A DNA stretch of 64,000 bases from Pseudomonas fluorescens (GCF_001648775.1 NZ_LVEJ01000007.1:88228-152227); one strand, 5' to 3'; counted from the stretch's first letter, positions 17,283-26,906 are shown. Notes: generated from the letters alone by a model not told the origin. A program made the numbers and translations.

Positions 17283-17519
17283 ATGCAAAAAATTCTGTTG
17301 ATTCTGGCCCTGCTCGGCGGTTTCTCCGCCCAGGCATTTGCCGCTGACGAAGCCGTCGCCTACCGCTACGGCATGCAGTTGGACATCGCCCAAGTGCTGA
17401 GCATTACCCCGGTTGCCGATGTGTGTGGCGTGGTGCCGGTAGCCATGACGTATCTGGACAGCCACGGCGACAAACACATTCTTCAATACAGCGAATTCGG
17501 CAGCGGTTGCTCGAACTAA
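17283..17519 (+). CDS. DUF2790 periplasmic protein
   Basis: 78 residues with a clear signal peptide (MQKILLILALLGGFSAQAFA, cleavage after AFA). The mature domain VAYRYGMQLDIAQVLSITP...DVCGVVPVAMTYLDSHGDKHILQYSEFGSGC fits DUF2790, a small Pseudomonas-rich periplasmic family of unknown role, with two cysteines that could form a disulfide. It sits between cynS and cynT with short gaps, so it is co-expressed with cyanate degradation. Confidence 0.85.
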   Translation: MQKILLILALLGGFSAQAFAADEAVAYRYGMQLDIAQVLSITPVADVCGVVPVAMTYLDSHGDKHILQYSEFGSGCSN

Positions 17520-17531
17520 AAGGACAACACC

Positions 17532-18191
17532 ATGAAAAACCTGATTGATGGCTTCCTGAAATTCCAGAACGAAGCGTTTCCGCAACGCACCGAACTGTTC
17601 AAACACCTGGCGACCACGCAACACCCAGGCACCCTGTTCATCACCTGTTCCGACAGCCGTGTCGTGCCGGAACTGTTGACCCAGCAAGAACCCGGCGAGC
17701 TGTTTGTAATCCGCAACGCCGGCAATATCGTGCCGTCCTACAGCCCGCATCCGGGCGGGGTTTCGGCGACAGTGGAATACGCGGTGGCGGTGCTCGGAGT
17801 GACCGACATTGTGATCTGCGGGCACTCGGACTGCGGCGCAATGACCGCGATTGCCCAGTGCAAATGCATGGATCATCTGCCCGCCGTCAGCGGCTGGCTG
17901 CAGCATGCCGAGTCGGCGAAAGTGGTGAATGAAGCGCGGCCGCATGCCAATGACGCGGCGAAATTGAGCTCGATGGTGCGCGAGAATGTGATTGCGCAAT
18001 TGGCGAACATTCAGACCCACCCAAGTGTGCGTCTGGCCCAGGAGAAAGGCCTGCTGAATCTGCATGGCTGGGTGTATGACATCGAAACCGGCTCGATCGA
18101 TGCGCTGTCCTCGGACCGCCGCACGTTTGTGCCGCTGGCTGAGCAACCGGCGACTTGCGCGGTTCATGCGCAAACCACGCACGCCGCCTGA
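17532..18191 (+). CDS. cynT: Beta-class carbonic anhydrase CynT
   Basis: 219 residues. Zinc ligands are visible in [11 protein letters not shown] (Cys, Asp) and [10 protein letters not shown] (His, Cys), as in beta-carbonic anhydrases. It recaptures the CO2 released by cyanase as bicarbonate, the cosubstrate of CynS. It lies 12 bp after the DUF2790 gene with its own AAAAGGA site. Confidence 0.95.
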   Translation: MKNLIDGFLKFQNEAFPQRTELFKHLATTQHPGTLFITCSDSRVVPELLTQQEPGELFVIRNAGNIVPSYSPHPGGVSATVEYAVAVLGVTDIVICGHSDCGAMTAIAQCKCMDHLPAVSGWLQHAESAKVVNEARPHANDAAKLSSMVRENVIAQLANIQTHPSVRLAQEKGLLNLHGWVYDIETGSIDALSSDRRTFVPLAEQPATCAVHAQTTHAA

Positions 18192-18208
18192 AGGATCAGT
18201 TGAGCCAA

Positions 18209-18256
18209 CACCGACCCTGTGGCGAGGGAACTTGCTCCCTCGCCACAGGGTCGGTG
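18209..18256. repeat. Long palindromic REP variant between convergent genes
   Basis: A 48-nt near-perfect hairpin: CACCGACCCTGTGGCGAGGG paired with CCCTCGCCACAGGGTCGGTG around AACTTGCT. It belongs to the GTGGCGAGGGA palindrome class also seen at 49108-49135. It lies between cynT and the converging ProA-like gene and may end both transcripts. Confidence 0.85.
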
Positions 18257-18270
18257 TGGATCAACCATCT

Positions 18271-19773
18271 TCAGCGTTTTACGGTGAGATCGATCTGGCT
18301 CATGCGGCTACGAACAGTGAACACACCATCCCCCGAAAGAATCGCACTGCGCGCAAACAACCTCCCGCTCTCCCAGTTCGAAAGACCCAACTCCGGCTTG
18401 TTCAACGCATACTGCCCATCGACCCAACGGGTGATGCCATTACCCACGAACGGCGCATTCACCGCGTTGTAGAAACGCTCTTGTACGGCGGCATCCTCAC
18501 TGATCAGCGACACAGTGAACTGCGGGCTGTAGCGATTGAACAGCGCAACCGCCTGATCCAGATCGTCGACGATCATCAGGCTGACTTCCGGGGTTTCTTC
18601 CCATTCCCACTCGCGGCCCAATTCGGGCTCTGCCAAGGGTTCTGCCAGTGCTTCGGTCTGATAACCCTCGGCGCGATAGACCTCGACCGACGCGTTCTGC
18701 CACTCGCTCGGCAGACAATTTTCACTGCCTTCGACGATGTGCAATTTGCAGCCCTGACCACGCGCACTACCAGCCTGCTGCAGTGCGTCGAGAAACAACG
18801 GCACCAGCTCAGTCGCGCGATCACGCTGGATCAGGCACACGTTTAGGGTGTTACACACCTTGCGATCCAGCGAGTTGCGCACCACGGCGGCGAAACGTGT
18901 GGCATCGGCAGCACGATCGGCGATCAACCATGCGCCACCCGTGCCGTGCAGGCTGACGGCGGTGCCGGCCTGCTGGGCAATGCTGCCCAACTGACTGACC
19001 GCGCGACCCGAACCACGCGCCACCGCCAGCGACAAACGCCGATCAGCGAACATCGCCCAACCGGCGGCATGATTGACACTTTCCACCAGCGACACCGCAC
19101 CGGCCGGCAGCCCGGCGTCAGCCAGTGCCGGGTTCAAGGCGTGCGTGACGATGGCTTGCGCGGTGCCTAGCGCATCGCTGCCAATGCGCAGCACGGCGGT
19201 GTTGCCGGTGCGCAAGACACCGGCCGCGTCGGCGAACACGTTCGGGCGACCTTCGAAGACAAACGCAACGATGCCCAATGGCGAGACGACTTGCTCGACC
19301 TTCCAGCCGTCGTGCTCGACGCTGCTGATGACTTTGCCGCGCGTGGCGGCGGCATCACGCCAGGCGCGCAGGCCGGCGATCATGTCGCGGCGCATGCGCT
19401 CATCGGCGAACAGTCGCGTGGTGGAACGGCCGCGCGCCTTGGCCCGCTCGATGTCGGCGAGGTTGGCGGATTCGATCTGCGCCCAGCACTCGGGGGTTTC
19501 CAGTCGTTGCGCGAACAGATCAAAAAACTGACTGATCGCCACGTCGGATACCGCCGACAGTGCAGTGAATGCCGCCGCCGCACGTTCGATCGCCACAGAC
19601 GCTGCTTGTTGATCGGCCACGGGGATCAGCAGCAACTCGCCACTGACCTGCTCCACCAACAGGTGGTCACCGGGCTGAAAGCGCGCGGCCAGTTCGGGGC
19701 TGACCACGGTGACGCGGTTACCAGCGAAAGGGATCGGCGTGCCAGCGACTAGACGTTCGAGCGCAAGAGACAT
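18271..19773 (-). CDS. ProA-like aldehyde dehydrogenase family protein
   Basis: 500 residues, longer than the ~420 of glutamate-5-semialdehyde dehydrogenase. Residues from about 65 onward align with ProA: PLGIVAFVFEGRPNVFADAAGVLRTGNTAVLRIGSDAL is the ProA coenzyme signature, and the catalytic cysteine is in RKVCNTLNVCLI. The first 60 or so residues are an extra domain of unknown role. As a proB partner is absent and the protein is extended, it is probably a paralogue rather than the proline-pathway enzyme. It stands alone, converging on cynT. Confidence 0.8.
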   Translation of the reverse strand: MSLALERLVAGTPIPFAGNRVTVVSPELAARFQPGDHLLVEQVSGELLLIPVADQQAASVAIERAAAAFTALSAVSDVAISQFFDLFAQRLETPECWAQIESANLADIERAKARGRSTTRLFADERMRRDMIAGLRAWRDAAATRGKVISSVEHDGWKVEQVVSPLGIVAFVFEGRPNVFADAAGVLRTGNTAVLRIGSDALGTAQAIVTHALNPALADAGLPAGAVSLVESVNHAAGWAMFADRRLSLAVARGSGRAVSQLGSIAQQAGTAVSLHGTGGAWLIADRAADATRFAAVVRNSLDRKVCNTLNVCLIQRDRATELVPLFLDALQQAGSARGQGCKLHIVEGSENCLPSEWQNASVEVYRAEGYQTEALAEPLAEPELGREWEWEETPEVSLMIVDDLDQAVALFNRYSPQFTVSLISEDAAVQERFYNAVNAPFVGNGITRWVDGQYALNKPELGLSNWESGRLFARSAILSGDGVFTVRSRMSQIDLTVKR

Positions 19774-19841
19774 GAAGCGGATTCACCATGCAGGGAGCGG
19801 CCGGAAAATGTATAGGAACACAATCCTCCAAAGCAACCGCT

Positions 19842-19940
19842 AACCCTGTGGGAGCGAGCCTGCTCGCGAAAGCGGTGGGTCTGATACATCAATGTTGGCT
19901 GACCTGACGCCTTCGCGAGCAGGCTCGCTCCCACAGGGTT
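19842..19940. repeat. Inverted REP pair
   Basis: Mirror-image REP cores with matching outer flanks (AACCCTGTGGGAGCGAGCC ... GGCTCGCTCCCACAGGGTT) about 60 bp apart, located between the ProA-like and glutaminase genes. Confidence 0.92.
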
Positions 19941-19962
19941 TTGTGGTGGTTGTGTGGTCGGA

Positions 19963-20871
19963 TCAGAACACCGACCAACCAATCCGCGAACTGAGCATCT
20001 CCAGCGCCGCCATCCCCGCCAGCGAATTCCCCGCTGCATTCAACTCCGGCGACCACACGCACACCGTGAATTGCCCCGGCACCACCGCGACAATCCCGCC
20101 ACCGACGCCGCTCTTGCCGGGCAAGCCGACGCGATAGGCGAAGTTGCCCGCCTCGTCATACAGCCCGCTGGTGGCCATGATCGAATTGACCTGCTGGGTC
20201 TGGCGCCGGGTGAGGATCTGTTCGCCGCTGTGTTTGCAGAAACCGTCGTTGGCCAGAAAGCAAAAGGCCCGCGCCAGATCGATGCAACTCATGCGCAAAG
20301 CGCAGTGGCTGAAATAGCTGCGTAGCACCGCCTCAACGTCGTTGTGGAAGTTGCCAAACGATTGCATCAGGTAGGCCATCGCCGCGTTGCGCGCACGGTG
20401 CTGGTATTCGGAGTCGGCGACTTTGCCGTCGATCATGATCTGCGGATTGCCCGACAGGCGTCGGACAAAGTCGCGCATCGACAGGGTTGGTGCGGCAAAG
20501 CGCGATTGGTTGATGTCGCAGATCACCAGTGCACCGGCATTGATGAACGGGTTGCGCGGGCGACCGCGTTCAAACTCCAGTTGCACCAGCGAATTGAACG
20601 GCTGGCCGGACGGCTCATGGCCGAGGCGTTCCCAGATCGCTTCGCCAGAGTGCTCAATCGCCTGCACCAGACTGAACACCTTGGAAATACTCTGCACCGA
20701 GAACAGCGTCTCGGCGTCACCGGCGCAGTGCATTTCGCCGTCGTTGCCGTACACGGCGATGCCCAATTGATTGGCCGGCACGGTGCCGAGGGCAGGAATG
20801 TAGTCAGCCACCTTGCCCTGCCCGATCAAAGGGCGGACAGCGTCAAGGATCTCGTTCAACAGCGCTTGCAT
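19963..20871 (-). CDS. glsB: Glutaminase
   Basis: 302 residues, the usual length of bacterial GlsA/GlsB serine-dependent glutaminases that hydrolyse glutamine to glutamate. The active-site SxxK is in [12 protein letters not shown]; other conserved blocks are [26 protein letters not shown] and [12 protein letters not shown]. The start is placed at 20871 (MQALLNEIL), which begins the conserved protein although the frame stays open far upstream. It is divergent from the GFA gene. Confidence 0.95.
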   Translation of the reverse strand: MQALLNEILDAVRPLIGQGKVADYIPALGTVPANQLGIAVYGNDGEMHCAGDAETLFSVQSISKVFSLVQAIEHSGEAIWERLGHEPSGQPFNSLVQLEFERGRPRNPFINAGALVICDINQSRFAAPTLSMRDFVRRLSGNPQIMIDGKVADSEYQHRARNAAMAYLMQSFGNFHNDVEAVLRSYFSHCALRMSCIDLARAFCFLANDGFCKHSGEQILTRRQTQQVNSIMATSGLYDEAGNFAYRVGLPGKSGVGGGIVAVVPGQFTVCVWSPELNAAGNSLAGMAALEMLSSRIGWSVF

Positions 20872-21009
20872 GCCGGGTTCCGAAGTCTCGCCCCGTGGGA
20901 TTGCGGGGACACTGGGGCTAGACGCTGCGCCCGCCCGTCGAATCACACCGGCCGGCATCGCGCAGAATGTTCTAGGCTCAAGCGCACATTCAAAAACGGG
21001 AGAGCAACC

Positions 21010-21498
21010 ATGCATCTCGAAGGCTCCTGCCATTGCGGCGAGGTCTCGTTCAGCCTTACCAGCGCCCACCCCTACCCTTATCAACGTTGCTATTGCTCGA
21101 TCTGCCGCAAGACCCAGGGCGGTGGCGGCTATGCGATCAACCTCGGCGGCGACGCGACCAGCCTCAAGGTTCGCGGGCGCAAACACATCAGCATTTACCA
21201 CGCGAAGATGAAAGACGCAGGCGACAAACGCGCCCATCGCAGCAGCGCCGAGCGGCATTTCTGTTCACTGTGTGGCAGCGGCTTGTGGCTGTTCAGCCCG
21301 GAGTGGCCGGAGTTGATTCACCCGTTTGCCTCGGCCATCGACACGCCGTTGCCAGTGCCGCCGGAACACACGCATTTGATGCTCGGCTCGAAAGCGCCGT
21401 GGGTCGAAGTCGACGCCAAAGCCAAAGACCAACAGTTCGACGTCTACCCCGAAGAGTCCATCGCCCAATGGCATCAACGCCTTGGATTGACCCGATAG
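21010..21498 (+). CDS. GFA family (CENP-V/glutathione-dependent formaldehyde-activating-like) protein
   Basis: 162 residues. Zinc-binding cysteines appear as [22 protein letters not shown] and [10 protein letters not shown], the pattern of the GFA/CENP-V fold. Function in this subgroup is uncertain; many members are not formaldehyde-activating enzymes. The ATG at 21010 follows GGGAGAGCAACC. It is divergent from glsB with 138 bp between starts. Confidence 0.88.
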   Translation: MHLEGSCHCGEVSFSLTSAHPYPYQRCYCSICRKTQGGGGYAINLGGDATSLKVRGRKHISIYHAKMKDAGDKRAHRSSAERHFCSLCGSGLWLFSPEWPELIHPFASAIDTPLPVPPEHTHLMLGSKAPWVEVDAKAKDQQFDVYPEESIAQWHQRLGLTR

Positions 21499-21517
21499 AT
21501 CCACGGCAAACACAAAT

Positions 21518-21610
21518 CCCTGTGGGAGCGAGCCTGCTCGCGAAGGCGGCGTTTCAGTCAGTATTTGCGTCGACTGACACAGCGCCTTCGCGAGCAAGCT
21601 CGCTCCCACA
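21518..21610. repeat. Inverted REP pair
   Basis: Opposed REP cores (TGTGGGAGCGAGCCTGCTCG and CGCGAGCAAGCTCGCTCCCA) between the GFA gene and the TonB receptor. Confidence 0.92.
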
Positions 21611-21728
21611 TTGCCAACTCCATAGGGCATTAAATCTTTGAACTGTTCAGTTCCCTTTTCCCGCACTCGTTCGGTTAACCCCTCAGAAGCACTTCAACTA
21701 CCGATCGATTCGATGCAAAGGGATCTCC

Positions 21729-23921
21729 ATGTCGCACGTCCGTTTCGCCCTGTGCCCGCTGGCACTGGCACTGCTGAGCATTTCTGCCAACGCCGCTGAA
21801 AAAACCGACCAGACCTTGCAACTGGGCGCCACCAACATTTCCGCGCAGGGCCTCGGCGCGACCACCGAAGGCAGCCATGCCTACACCACCGGCGCCATGT
21901 CTTCAGCCACCGGCCTGCCGCTATCGATCCGCGAAACTCCGCAGTCGGTAACGGTCATCACTCGCCAGCAAATGGACGATCACGGCGTGCAAAGTGTCGG
22001 CGATGCGTTGCGCAATACGCCCGGCATTTCCACGCAGAAGTACGACAGCGACCGCACCGAGTTTTCCGCCCGTGGCCTGGCGATCACCAACTTTCAGTAC
22101 GACGGCATCAACATTCCCTACGACGGCGTTTACGGCGAGAACCCGAACAACGGTGACGACGCCGCGAGCCTCGACCGCATTGAAATCATCAAGGGTGCGA
22201 CCGGCCTGATGACCGGTTCTGGCGACCCGTCGGCCACCGTCAACCTGATCCGCAAAAAGCCGACCAAGGCATTCAAAGCCTCGATCAGTGGCACCGTTGG
22301 TTCGTGGGATGCCTATCGCACGGTCGGCGATATTTCCGGTTCGCTGACTGATTCAGGCAACGTGCGCGGGCGTTTTGTCGGCGCGTATTCCGATCAGAAT
22401 TCCTATCTCGATCACTACAGCCAGCGCAAAGACCTGTTCTACGGCATCCTCGAAGCCGACCTCAGCGACGACACCCTGCTGACCTTCGGCATCGACAAAT
22501 CCAGCACGACGCCACGCGGCTCGTCCTGGACCGGCAACCCGGTGTATTTCGCCGATGGCGGGCGCACAGATTTCGGGCGGCACTTCAACTCCGCTGCGGA
22601 CTGGAGTCGCCGCGATTTCGACAACATCACCTACTTCGCCTCCCTGGAACAGGCGCTGGCCAATGACTGGAAATTCAAGGTCAGCCTCGACCAGAAAACC
22701 ACCGATCACGACACGCGCCTGGCCTCGGCCAGCGGTGGCAACCCGAATCGCGCCACCGGCGAAGGCATGTTCATGTACTGGGGGCGCTGGGAAGGTCACC
22801 GCGTGCAGAACACCGCGGACGTCAACGTCTCCGGCCCTTTCACTTTGGGCGGTCGCGAGCATGAACTGATCGCCGGGGTGATGACCTCGCACTCGCGCCA
22901 GACCGGCGCGACCTACGACACCCGTGCGTTTTCCGAAGTACCGGGGAGCATTTATGACTGGGACGGCAACCTGCCAAAACAGGACTTCCCGAAGAACGGC
23001 AAGTACGAGCGCACCCAAAGCCAGAACGGCATTTACCTGGCCACGCGCCTGCGTCCGACCGACGACTTGTCGGTGATCCTCGGCAGCCGCTTGAGCACCT
23101 TCAAATACAATGAAGATTACCGCTACAACCCCGGCGCCGGTCTCGACGACACCCACACCAGTTACAAGGAACATGGGGTGGTCACGCCTTACGCCGGGGT
23201 GATCTATGACCTCGACGACACCTACTCGCTGTATGCCAGTTACACCAGCATTTACCAGCCGCAGACCAACAAGGACGCCAACGGCTCGACCCTCGCCCCG
23301 GTCGAGGGCGACAGCTATGAAGCCGGTCTGAAAGCGGCGTATTTCGACGGTCGTTTGAATGCCAGCCTGGCGTTCTTTCGCATCGAGCAGGATGGCGTCG
23401 CCGAATCGATCGGCACCAACGCGGTGACCAACGAAGGCATCTACAAAGCCACCGATGGCGCCACCACCAAAGGCGTGGAACTGGAACTGGCCGGCGAACT
23501 GGCCGAAGGCTGGAACCTCTCCACGGGCTATACCTACGCACGCACCCGCGATGCCGATGAGCAGCGCATGTACGGTTATCCGTTGTCGACCACCAAGCCC
23601 GAGCACACCGTGCGCACCTTCACCACTTACCGCTTGCCCGGCGTGCTGGACAAGGTCACCGTCGGCGGCGGCGTGAGCTGGCAGAGCGCGTTCTACGGCA
23701 AGATCTACAGCGCCCCGGCCGGCGATTACACGCGCATCAAACAGGGCGGCTACACCCTGGTCGACCTGATGAGCCGTTATCAGTACAACGAGCACCTGAG
23801 CTTCACGGTCAATGCCAACAACGTGTTCGACAAGCGCTACCTCACCGGACTGGGCAACTTCGACACCACGTTCTATGGTGAGCCGCGCAATGTGATGCTG
23901 ACCACCCAGTGGGATTTCTGA
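21729..23921 (+). CDS. TonB-dependent siderophore receptor
   Basis: 730 residues. A signal peptide (ends SISANAA) is followed by a short TonB-box region, the plug domain (ETPQSVTVITRQQMDDHGVQSVGDALRNTPGI; RGLAITNFQYDGI; RIEIIKGATGLM) and a 22-strand barrel. The barrel ends in the terminal aromatic QWDF typical of outer-membrane proteins. There is no N-terminal signalling (STN) domain, so it is not an FpvA-type transducer. It imports a ferric siderophore; the ligand cannot be named. AAAGGGA precedes the ATG. I saw no clear Fur box upstream. Confidence 0.93.
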   Translation: MSHVRFALCPLALALLSISANAAEKTDQTLQLGATNISAQGLGATTEGSHAYTTGAMSSATGLPLSIRETPQSVTVITRQQMDDHGVQSVGDALRNTPGISTQKYDSDRTEFSARGLAITNFQYDGINIPYDGVYGENPNNGDDAASLDRIEIIKGATGLMTGSGDPSATVNLIRKKPTKAFKASISGTVGSWDAYRTVGDISGSLTDSGNVRGRFVGAYSDQNSYLDHYSQRKDLFYGILEADLSDDTLLTFGIDKSSTTPRGSSWTGNPVYFADGGRTDFGRHFNSAADWSRRDFDNITYFASLEQALANDWKFKVSLDQKTTDHDTRLASASGGNPNRATGEGMFMYWGRWEGHRVQNTADVNVSGPFTLGGREHELIAGVMTSHSRQTGATYDTRAFSEVPGSIYDWDGNLPKQDFPKNGKYERTQSQNGIYLATRLRPTDDLSVILGSRLSTFKYNEDYRYNPGAGLDDTHTSYKEHGVVTPYAGVIYDLDDTYSLYASYTSIYQPQTNKDANGSTLAPVEGDSYEAGLKAAYFDGRLNASLAFFRIEQDGVAESIGTNAVTNEGIYKATDGATTKGVELELAGELAEGWNLSTGYTYARTRDADEQRMYGYPLSTTKPEHTVRTFTTYRLPGVLDKVTVGGGVSWQSAFYGKIYSAPAGDYTRIKQGGYTLVDLMSRYQYNEHLSFTVNANNVFDKRYLTGLGNFDTTFYGEPRNVMLTTQWDF

Positions 23922-23953
23922 TTCTGGGCTGAAATAAATAGCGCCATGGACGC

Positions 23954-24036
23954 CGCCTTCGCGAGCAGGCTCGCTCCCACACTGGATTTGTGAACGCCGC
24001 AGATCACTGTGGGAGCGAGCCTGCTCGCGAAGGGGC
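23954..24036. repeat. Inverted REP pair, reversed polarity
   Basis: REP cores arranged as CCTTCGCGAGCAGG...CTCCCAC then GTGGGAGCGAGCC..., the opposite polarity to most pairs in this window. It lies between the receptor and the converging kinase gene. Confidence 0.9.
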
Positions 24037-24054
24037 CGGCACAGGCCAGCGCAT

Positions 24055-25341
24055 TCAATCCAGATGCGCCCAGGTCATCCGGAACGACGCCCCACCCCAC
24101 ACCGAATCACCCACTTCAACCTGCCCGCCATGGGACTGCGACACCCGGCGCACCAACGCCAAACCCAGACCAAACCCACCCGTACGCCGATCCCGGCTCG
24201 CATCCAGCCGCGAGAACGGTTCAAAGATTTTCTCGCGCCCGTCCGCCGGCACACCCGGCCCGTCGTCGTTGACGCGCACTTCGTAGTAATCACCGTGACG
24301 CACCAGCGTCACTTCGACCCGCTGCTCGGCGTAGCGAATCGCGTTGCGCAACAGATTGATTACCGCGCGCGCCATGAAGCGCGGTTCGATGCGCACCGTG
24401 TCGAGCTGGCAATCGCCCATGAGCAACTGCACCCCCGCCGCTTCCGCCTCCAGCGCCACACTGCCCACCACGCTGTCCAGCCAATTGGCGGCTTGAATGT
24501 TCTCGCGTTTGATCACCGTCGCGCCGCGTTCAAGGCTGGCGTAGGTCAGCAGTTCGGAAACCATCTCCTCCAGCTCGCCGAGGTCGGCGTACATGTCGGC
24601 AATCAGTTCGCGGTTCTGACTCGCATCCGGCTGCTGCTTGAGCTGATCAAGCTCAAATGAAAGCCGCGCAATCGGCGTGCGCAGCTCATGGGACACCGCG
24701 TTGGTCAATTTACGCTGATTGGCGATCAGCCCCTCGATGCGCGCCGCCATCAGGTTGAAGTGCTCCGCCAGATCACGAATGTTCGAACGCTTGGAGAGCT
24801 GAATGCGCGCCGCCAGATCGTTATCGCCAAAACGTTCGGCGGCCATGCGCAGTTTCTCCAGGTCACGCCAGTGCGGGCGCACCCAGAAGAACAGGACGAT
24901 GCCGATCAGCACCGCCAACATCACGTAGGCCCCCGCGATGTAAAACGGCATCAGACTCGGCTCCGGCGGCAGCTTGATGCTGAGCAACTGCGAACCGCCG
25001 TCAATGTTGCTGATGAACTGTGTGTAGTCGTCGCGGATGACCAGCAGATTCTGCGCCAGTTGGGCCTTTTCCTCAGGGTTGAGGGCCAATTGATCGGCCT
25101 CGACCAGACTCAGCGACAGGCCGTAATGCGGACGCAAATTCTCTAGTTGCCGCTCACGATCCGCGCCCTGGCGCCCTTGCAGGTGATCGACCAGCGACCA
25201 CGCCTGACCGCGCACGGCCTCACGGTTGTAAGCCTGCATCTGATTGTCGAGCAATGCGTTAAAGGTGTGTTCGACGGTTTGCAGCGCCAATACCAGCCCC
25301 ACCGTCATGACCAGAAACAGCCCGAGAAATAACCGCAGCAT
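24055..25341 (-). CDS. Sensor histidine kinase, RstB-like
   Basis: 428 residues. Two membrane helices (residues about 4-22 and 132-152) flank a periplasmic sensor of ~110 residues. A HAMP region follows, then the phospho-acceptor block NAVSHELRTPIARLSFELDQL, then the ATPase boxes NLLRNAIRYA, DDGPGVP and GGFGLGLALV. Its ATG directly abuts the stop of the response regulator gene, so the two form an operon. The closest recognisable architecture is RstB; the signal is unknown. Confidence 0.9.
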   Translation of the reverse strand: MLRLFLGLFLVMTVGLVLALQTVEHTFNALLDNQMQAYNREAVRGQAWSLVDHLQGRQGADRERQLENLRPHYGLSLSLVEADQLALNPEEKAQLAQNLLVIRDDYTQFISNIDGGSQLLSIKLPPEPSLMPFYIAGAYVMLAVLIGIVLFFWVRPHWRDLEKLRMAAERFGDNDLAARIQLSKRSNIRDLAEHFNLMAARIEGLIANQRKLTNAVSHELRTPIARLSFELDQLKQQPDASQNRELIADMYADLGELEEMVSELLTYASLERGATVIKRENIQAANWLDSVVGSVALEAEAAGVQLLMGDCQLDTVRIEPRFMARAVINLLRNAIRYAEQRVEVTLVRHGDYYEVRVNDDGPGVPADGREKIFEPFSRLDASRDRRTGGFGLGLALVRRVSQSHGGQVEVGDSVWGGASFRMTWAHLD

Positions 25342-26058
25342 CTACAGCTCCCACGCGAACGGATTGAACAGATAGCCCTTGCCCCACACGGTCTTGATGC
25401 ACACCGGTTCACGGGGGTTGTCCTTGAGTTTGTTGCGCAATTTGCTGATGTACACGTCAACGCTGCGGTTGAGCCCGTCGAAGGCAATCCCGCGCATGCG
25501 GTTGAGGATGTCATCGCGCGAAAGAATCTTGCCTGCGGCGCTGGCCAGCAACCACAACAGCTCGAATTCCATGGTGGTCATTTCGATGATTTCCCCGGCC
25601 AGGCGCACTTCGCGACAGCTGCGATCAATGCTCAAGTGGCCGAACTCCATGAAACTGACCACGCTGCTGTCCGGCACTTGCCGTCGTTGCAGCGCGCGCA
25701 AGCGGGCCAGCAACACCGGCGGTTTGATCGGTTTGATCACGTAATCATCGGCGCCGGACTCCAGCCCGAGGATATGGTCGAGGTCATCTTCCTTGGCCGT
25801 CAGGATGACGATCGGCGTGTCCGACACGCTACGGATCTCACGGCACACATGCAGACCGCTCTGCCCCGGCAGCATCAGGTCGAGCACGACGACTTTCGGC
25901 TTGAATTCCAGAAACGCCGCCACGGCCAGATCGCCACGCAGCACCGTGCGCACCTCGTAGCCGTGTTGCTCGAGGAAGTGCGCGATCAACGCGGCGAGAC
26001 GCTCATCGTCCTCCACCAGCAGGACTTTGCCAAAACCCAGGTTATCCATAACGCCCAT
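25342..26058 (-). CDS. OmpR-family response regulator, RstA-like
   Basis: 238 residues. The receiver domain has the acidic pocket VEDDE, phospho-acceptor Asp in VVVLDLMLPGQSG and Lys in ILTAKEDD. The C-terminal winged helix has LSRDDILNRMRGIAFDGLNRSVDVYISKLRNKL, resembling RstA. The start may be 26058 (MGVMDN) or 26049 (MDNLGF). It is the first gene of the two-component operon. Confidence 0.9.
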   Translation of the reverse strand: MGVMDNLGFGKVLLVEDDERLAALIAHFLEQHGYEVRTVLRGDLAVAAFLEFKPKVVVLDLMLPGQSGLHVCREIRSVSDTPIVILTAKEDDLDHILGLESGADDYVIKPIKPPVLLARLRALQRRQVPDSSVVSFMEFGHLSIDRSCREVRLAGEIIEMTTMEFELLWLLASAAGKILSRDDILNRMRGIAFDGLNRSVDVYISKLRNKLKDNPREPVCIKTVWGKGYLFNPFAWEL

Positions 26059-26126
26059 CTGCCAGCCATGTGTGAAGTGGTCGACATTATGGCGGCAATC
26101 ACCGGTTCGGCGTTTGCTTCAGGCAG

Positions 26127-26153
26127 CAAAAACCGGCCACTGCGGCCGGTTTT
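26127..26153. terminator. Bidirectional-looking terminator hairpin
   Basis: Stem AAAACCGGCC / GGCCGGTTTT with loop ACTGC; the stem itself supplies short A and T runs. It lies between the 3' end of miaE and the start of the response regulator gene, both leftward, so it would end the miaE transcript. Confidence 0.7.
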
Positions 26154-26190
26154 CGGTGATGTTTCATACTCTTAAGAGTTTTTAACAATC

Positions 26191-26793
26191 TTACGCAGGC
26201 ACGCCGCTGTGAAAGCGGAATTCGTCGTCCGGCGACTCGATCAGCTCTTGCTCGGCGGCGCGAACCCTCTCGATGACCTGAGCAATATCCTTGGCGTCGC
26301 CGTATTGATAGGCCAGTTTCAAGTAACCCTGAAAATGCCGCGCCTCGCTCTTCAGCAGGCCAAAATAGAACTTGCCGAGTTCTTCGTCCAGGTGCGGCAC
26401 CAGGGCTTCGAACCGCTCGCAACTGCGCGCTTCGATAAACGCGCCGACCACCAGCGTATCGACCAGTTTCACCGGTTCATGGCTGCGCACCACTTTGCGC
26501 AGGCTCGACGCGTAGCGCCCGGCATGCAGCTGGCGCAGTTCGATCTTGCGCCGTTTCATGATGCGCATGACCTGCTCGTGGTGCACCAGTTCTTCCCGGG
26601 CCAGACGCGACATCATGTTGATCAGGTCGACGTGGGAATGGTACTTGGCTATCAGGCTCAGCGCGGTGCTGGCGGCCTTGAACTCGCAGTTCTTGTGGTC
26701 GATCAGCAGGGTTTCCTGATCGGCCAGTGCAGCCTGAACCCAGGCGTCGGGGGTGTGGCAGCCAAGGAATTCGTGGATTTCGGGAAGGATCAT
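26191..26793 (-). CDS. miaE: tRNA 2-methylthio-N6-isopentenyladenosine-37 hydroxylase MiaE
   Basis: About 200 residues. MiaE is a diiron monooxygenase that hydroxylates the isopentenyl group of ms2i6A37 in tRNA. Carboxylate/histidine ligands are seen in DHKNCEFKAAS, LAREELVHHEQVMRIMKRR and AFIEARSCERFEAL...SEARHF, the ferritin-like pattern. The start at 26793 (MILPEIHEF) is preferred; a GTG at 26802 is in frame. It is divergent from the universal stress gene. Confidence 0.95.
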   Translation of the reverse strand: MILPEIHEFLGCHTPDAWVQAALADQETLLIDHKNCEFKAASTALSLIAKYHSHVDLINMMSRLAREELVHHEQVMRIMKRRKIELRQLHAGRYASSLRKVVRSHEPVKLVDTLVVGAFIEARSCERFEALVPHLDEELGKFYFGLLKSEARHFQGYLKLAYQYGDAKDIAQVIERVRAAEQELIESPDDEFRFHSGVPA

Positions 26794-26869
26794 GGGGCTC
26801 ACGGTAAAAGGTGTTCGAGCGAAGGGCGCCGATTATACCGGCCTGCCCGCAGACCACCAGCCACCACCG

Positions 26870-26883
26870 TTGATATGCATCAA
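26870..26883 (+). promoter_or_regulatory. Candidate ANR (FNR-type) box
   Basis: TTGATATGCATCAA is a perfect match to the FNR/ANR consensus TTGAT-N4-ATCAA. Its centre (26876.5) lies about 41-42 bp before the start point predicted from the -10 sequence at 26907-26912, the class II activator position. Confidence 0.85.
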
Positions 26884-26906
26884 GTCGCAGCCTGATGGAC
26901 AGCAAC

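Noticed and set aside
20344..21009. Upstream extension of the GFA protein frame across the glutaminase gene
   Set aside because: The conserved GFA domain and a good ribosome site begin at 21010; the extension is antisense to glsB.
20872..21258. N-terminal extension of the glutaminase frame
   Set aside because: Glutaminase is complete from 20871 at its normal 302 residues; the extra sequence is antisense to the GFA gene.
21611..21728. Fur box before the TonB-dependent receptor
   Set aside because: No stretch resembling the GATAAT-type 19-bp repeat is present.
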